Below, piece after piece: positions 62,151 to 64,000 of a stretch of DNA of 64,000 bases. How positions within the stretch are numbered: the stretch's first letter is position 1; each line of letters starts with the position of its first letter. The notes under the pieces were generated by a model. That model did no database searches. It had not been told where the DNA came from and saw only the letters and a program-made list of their open reading frames with translations. The translations under genes were made by a program, and so were the position numbers. This DNA comes from HGM04593 sp045657945 (lineage in GTDB: Bacteria; Bacteroidota; Bacteroidia; Bacteroidales; Bacteroidaceae), in contig JAZOUB010000008.1 in NCBI GenBank assembly GCA_045657945.1, forward strand, positions 43,340 to 107,339, given 5' to 3'.

Positions 62151-62222
62151 AGTTTTTATATAGTCAATGGTTTAAAACTCACTCGTAAACGAAGAAAGGG
62201 ACACTTTCTTCCATTTGCACCG

Positions 62223-62253
62223 CAAAGATAATAAAATTTGAATAGAGCACACA
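62223..62253 (-). promoter_or_regulatory. Promoter for pflB
   Basis: Minus-strand TATCTTTG (62223-62230), an exact -7 match; the -33 position 19 bases upstream reads TGTG. Confidence 0.6.
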
Positions 62254-62405
62254 ATATTTTGCAATATTATTGCGCTAAATTTTTAAATTATTTCATTTTT
62301 GGAATGATTTTATATTACAACATCCAAAAAGCGCACTTTTGCATGACAAAATTGTCCAAATGCAGGGTTCCACAACACTGCAGAACCCACAATACAGGCA
62401 GGGTA

Positions 62406-63551
62406 CTACTTCTGTGCAAGCACCTTTTTATAGCATTCCATTGTCTGGTGCGCAAACTGCTCCATAGTGAAACGTGACGCCCACTCCACTCCATCGGCAA
62501 CCATCTTTTCCCTGACATCCGGCTGCATACACTGCTTAACAGCCGCTGCAATAGCCTCCACATCAAACGGAGCCACATAGAGCGAACCAGGACCACCGGC
62601 CTCCTCAAGACAAGAACCCGTAGCAGCAATCACCGGCACGCGGGAATTGAGCGCCTCGAGCAGAGGAATGCCAAAACCTTCATATATCGACATGTACGCA
62701 AACACATCGGCACACTTGTAAATTACCGGCAAATCAAGATAGGGCACGCCATGCAACAGATGCACGCGATCCTGCAAGCCATTCTCGGCAACGAATTTAT
62801 CTATAAGAGACGTGTATTTTGTACGGCGACCGACTGCCACAAGATGGATATCCTGGGGCAGATGAATGAGTGCCTTCACCACAGAGAGCAGGTTCTTGCG
62901 CTCCTCGATAGTACCGACAGAGACAATAAACTTTTCGGGCAAGTCATATTTCTGCTTCACCTCGGCAATCCTTTCGGGAGCAACAGGCTGGGCAAACAAT
63001 GGGTCACAGCCCTGATATATCACCGAGACCTTATCGGGAGAGATACCATAATCCTTGACAATATCGCGCTTGGTACATTCGCTCACCGCAATCACATGGT
63101 CGGCGTTGCGACATGCGCGACGAAACTTAAAATCGTAGATCTTGCGGTCAATAACAGGATAACATTGAGGCAAACGACGAAAAATCACATCGTGCACCGT
63201 AACTACGCTCTTTACTCCCGGAGAAACTGAACGGATGTTCAAGGGCAACTCATTGCTGAGACCATGAAACACCTGCACGCCGTCGGCTGCAAGCGTTTTT
63301 GTAACACCCCACACGCGCCACAGAGATTTCAGCTTGCGCGCACTGCCCGTAAGCGGAAGACATCTCTTCATCCTGCCATTGGAACCGGCAAGAATCTCAT
63401 CAAACTTCGCGTTGTTCACATCCTTGGGAATGTACACACTGTACTCCACATCAGGATAATACTTGACCAATGCCTCAAGAGCATACCTGCTATAATTTCC
63501 AAGCCCGGTAAAATTCTGCGCCGCGCGCTTTCCGTCAAAACCAATCTTCAT
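62406..63551 (-). CDS. Glycosyltransferase, GT4-like
   Basis: 381 residues from the ATG at 63551, which has a good AGGA site (AGGAAAAAGATG). The GT-B fold shows in KIGFDGKRAAQNFTGLGNYSR at the start, the VGTIEERKN donor region and YEGFGIPLLEALNSRVPVIA with the E-x7-E motif. It transfers a sugar from a nucleotide donor, probably for LPS, capsule or exopolysaccharide; acceptor unknown. It stands alone, not inside a capsule cluster. Confidence 0.88.
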   Translation of the reverse strand: MKIGFDGKRAAQNFTGLGNYSRYALEALVKYYPDVEYSVYIPKDVNNAKFDEILAGSNGRMKRCLPLTGSARKLKSLWRVWGVTKTLAADGVQVFHGLSNELPLNIRSVSPGVKSVVTVHDVIFRRLPQCYPVIDRKIYDFKFRRACRNADHVIAVSECTKRDIVKDYGISPDKVSVIYQGCDPLFAQPVAPERIAEVKQKYDLPEKFIVSVGTIEERKNLLSVVKALIHLPQDIHLVAVGRRTKYTSLIDKFVAENGLQDRVHLLHGVPYLDLPVIYKCADVFAYMSIYEGFGIPLLEALNSRVPVIAATGSCLEEAGGPGSLYVAPFDVEAIAAAVKQCMQPDVREKMVADGVEWASRFTMEQFAHQTMECYKKVLAQK

Positions 63552-63700
63552 CTTTTTCCTTATTAACAATAGCCGCAAAATGCACCTACATTAAAGACAA
63601 ATATAGCGCATTTTATCATTTTGTAGCAACAGAATGAAGAAAAATATCATTTTTTGGAAAAATTTTTCCTCATTTGCTTGCGCGGTATATTTTTTTGATA

Positions 63701-63708
63701 TACCTTTG
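63701..63708 (+). promoter_or_regulatory. -7 promoter element for tRNA-Ser
   Basis: TACCTTTG, an exact -7 match, 48 bases before the tRNA 5' end. TTTG at 63673-63676 is 24 bases upstream, and CTTG at 63677-63680 is 20 bases upstream. Confidence 0.55.
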
Positions 63709-63755
63709 CATCATCAAACGAAAAGAGACCACATTTTCGTTGAAAAACAACTCTT

Positions 63756-63840
63756 GGAGAGGTGGCAGAGTGGTCGATTGCACCGGTCTTGAAAACCGAC
63801 GTACTGAAAGGTACCGGGGGTTCGAATCCCTCTCTCTCCG
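63756..63840 (+). tRNA. tRNA-Ser (UGA)
   Basis: 85 bases. Acceptor GGAGAGG pairs with TCTCTCC, with discriminator G at the end and CCA not encoded. The anticodon loop CTTGAAA gives TGA. A long variable arm (GTAC...GTAC) and GGTTCGAATCC T-loop are typical of class II tRNA-Ser. An IS-like end starts 25 bases downstream. Confidence 0.95.
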
Positions 63841-63865
63841 CAAGAAAAGGAAGCTGAAAGTGAAG

Positions 63866-64000
63866 TGAACCCCAAAGTTTGGACAAAAAACTTTGGGGTT
63901 TATTTTATGTTTAAGAAACACGATCATTCAGCATTGCTAAAATATATGCATATGCTAGAAGAAGGCTATTCTTTCAATTACATCCATGTCACTTATGGGA
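63866..64000 (+). mobile_element. Left end of an IS3-family-like insertion sequence (partial)
   Basis: Starts TGAACCCCAAAGTTTGG, typical of IS3/IS150-type terminal repeats; CCCCAAAGTTT and AAACTTTGGGG form a subterminal hairpin. A transposase reading frame follows and the element runs past the window. Confidence 0.65.
63907..64000 (+). CDS. Transposase OrfA, N-terminal fragment
   Basis: 31 codons remain open to the window end (MFKKHDHSALLKYMHMLEEG...). The sequence resembles the helix-turn-helix start of IS3-family OrfA, which binds the element's terminal repeats. Truncated by the window edge only, as far as can be seen. Confidence 0.6.
   Translation, partial: MFKKHDHSALLKYMHMLEEGYSFNYIHVTYG

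Noticed and set aside
63670..63927. Minus-strand frames across tRNA-Ser
   Set aside because: They read through a clear tRNA gene and an IS end; the RERDSNPRYL-type peptide is the usual artefact of tRNA antisense.

Overview
The window is chromosomal DNA from a member of the Bacteroidales, probably a gut or other host-associated anaerobe of the Bacteroides/Prevotella type. The evidence is: promoters with the Bacteroidetes TTTG-N18/19-TAnnTTTG form; weak or absent Shine-Dalgarno sites; the gene order psd-pssA beside dnaE-trxA; a NagB-LmbE fusion; secreted sialidases ending in a short GKKVLVK-type C-terminal tail; and a glycyl-radical pyruvate formate-lyase system. All calls come from reading the sequence and recalling families; no database search was run.

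Layout. 1-11.6 kb is mostly housekeeping: 3' end of birA, pyrH, two envelope proteins, DUF4834, phosphatidylethanolamine synthesis (psd, pssA), dnaE, trxA and a small acidic protein whose end is disrupted by a repeat. 11.7-26.5 kb is an accessory island. It holds four proteins with short Cys4 zinc ribbons, fused respectively to a mostly uncharacterised body, a gingipain/caspase-like cysteine peptidase fold, Sel1 plus BspA-type leucine-rich repeats, and an SPFH-like domain with a long coiled coil. With them are a HAD nucleotidase, a PD-(D/E)XK-like protein lacking its E-x-K residues, small membrane and LRR proteins and, divergently, a helix-turn-helix protein translationally coupled to a membrane Ser/Thr kinase with LRRs. 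This looks like an undescribed stress, signalling or defence module and is the best discovery candidate.

26.5-43.6 kb is a host-glycan locus: NagB-LmbE, sulfatase maturase, S-type sulfatase, ROK kinase, GH20 hexosaminidase, and two large secreted sialidases, one fused to SGNH esterase domains. Together they could desulfate, de-O-acetylate and trim sialylated glycans and feed amino sugars to glycolysis. 43.6-45.6 kb holds repeats with a covarying hairpin and three paralogous Lys-rich secreted proteins.

45.9-50.2 kb is an iron/redox operon (FeoAB fusion, hemerythrin-like protein, LuxR-type regulator with a pseudo-receiver, free-Met-sulfoxide reductase). 50.2-58 kb carries a DUF454 protein, a two-component pair with an unusual 1410-residue double sensor kinase, and a PepSY-TM protein. 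58-64 kb has a YD-like lipoprotein, pflA/pflB, a glycosyltransferase, tRNA-Ser(UGA) and the left end of an IS3-like element running out of the window.

Repeats are frequent: a MITE-like element, a REP-like palindrome, GTGAAAG heptamer arrays inside and between genes, and two gene ends where the last codons recur in frame after an insertion.
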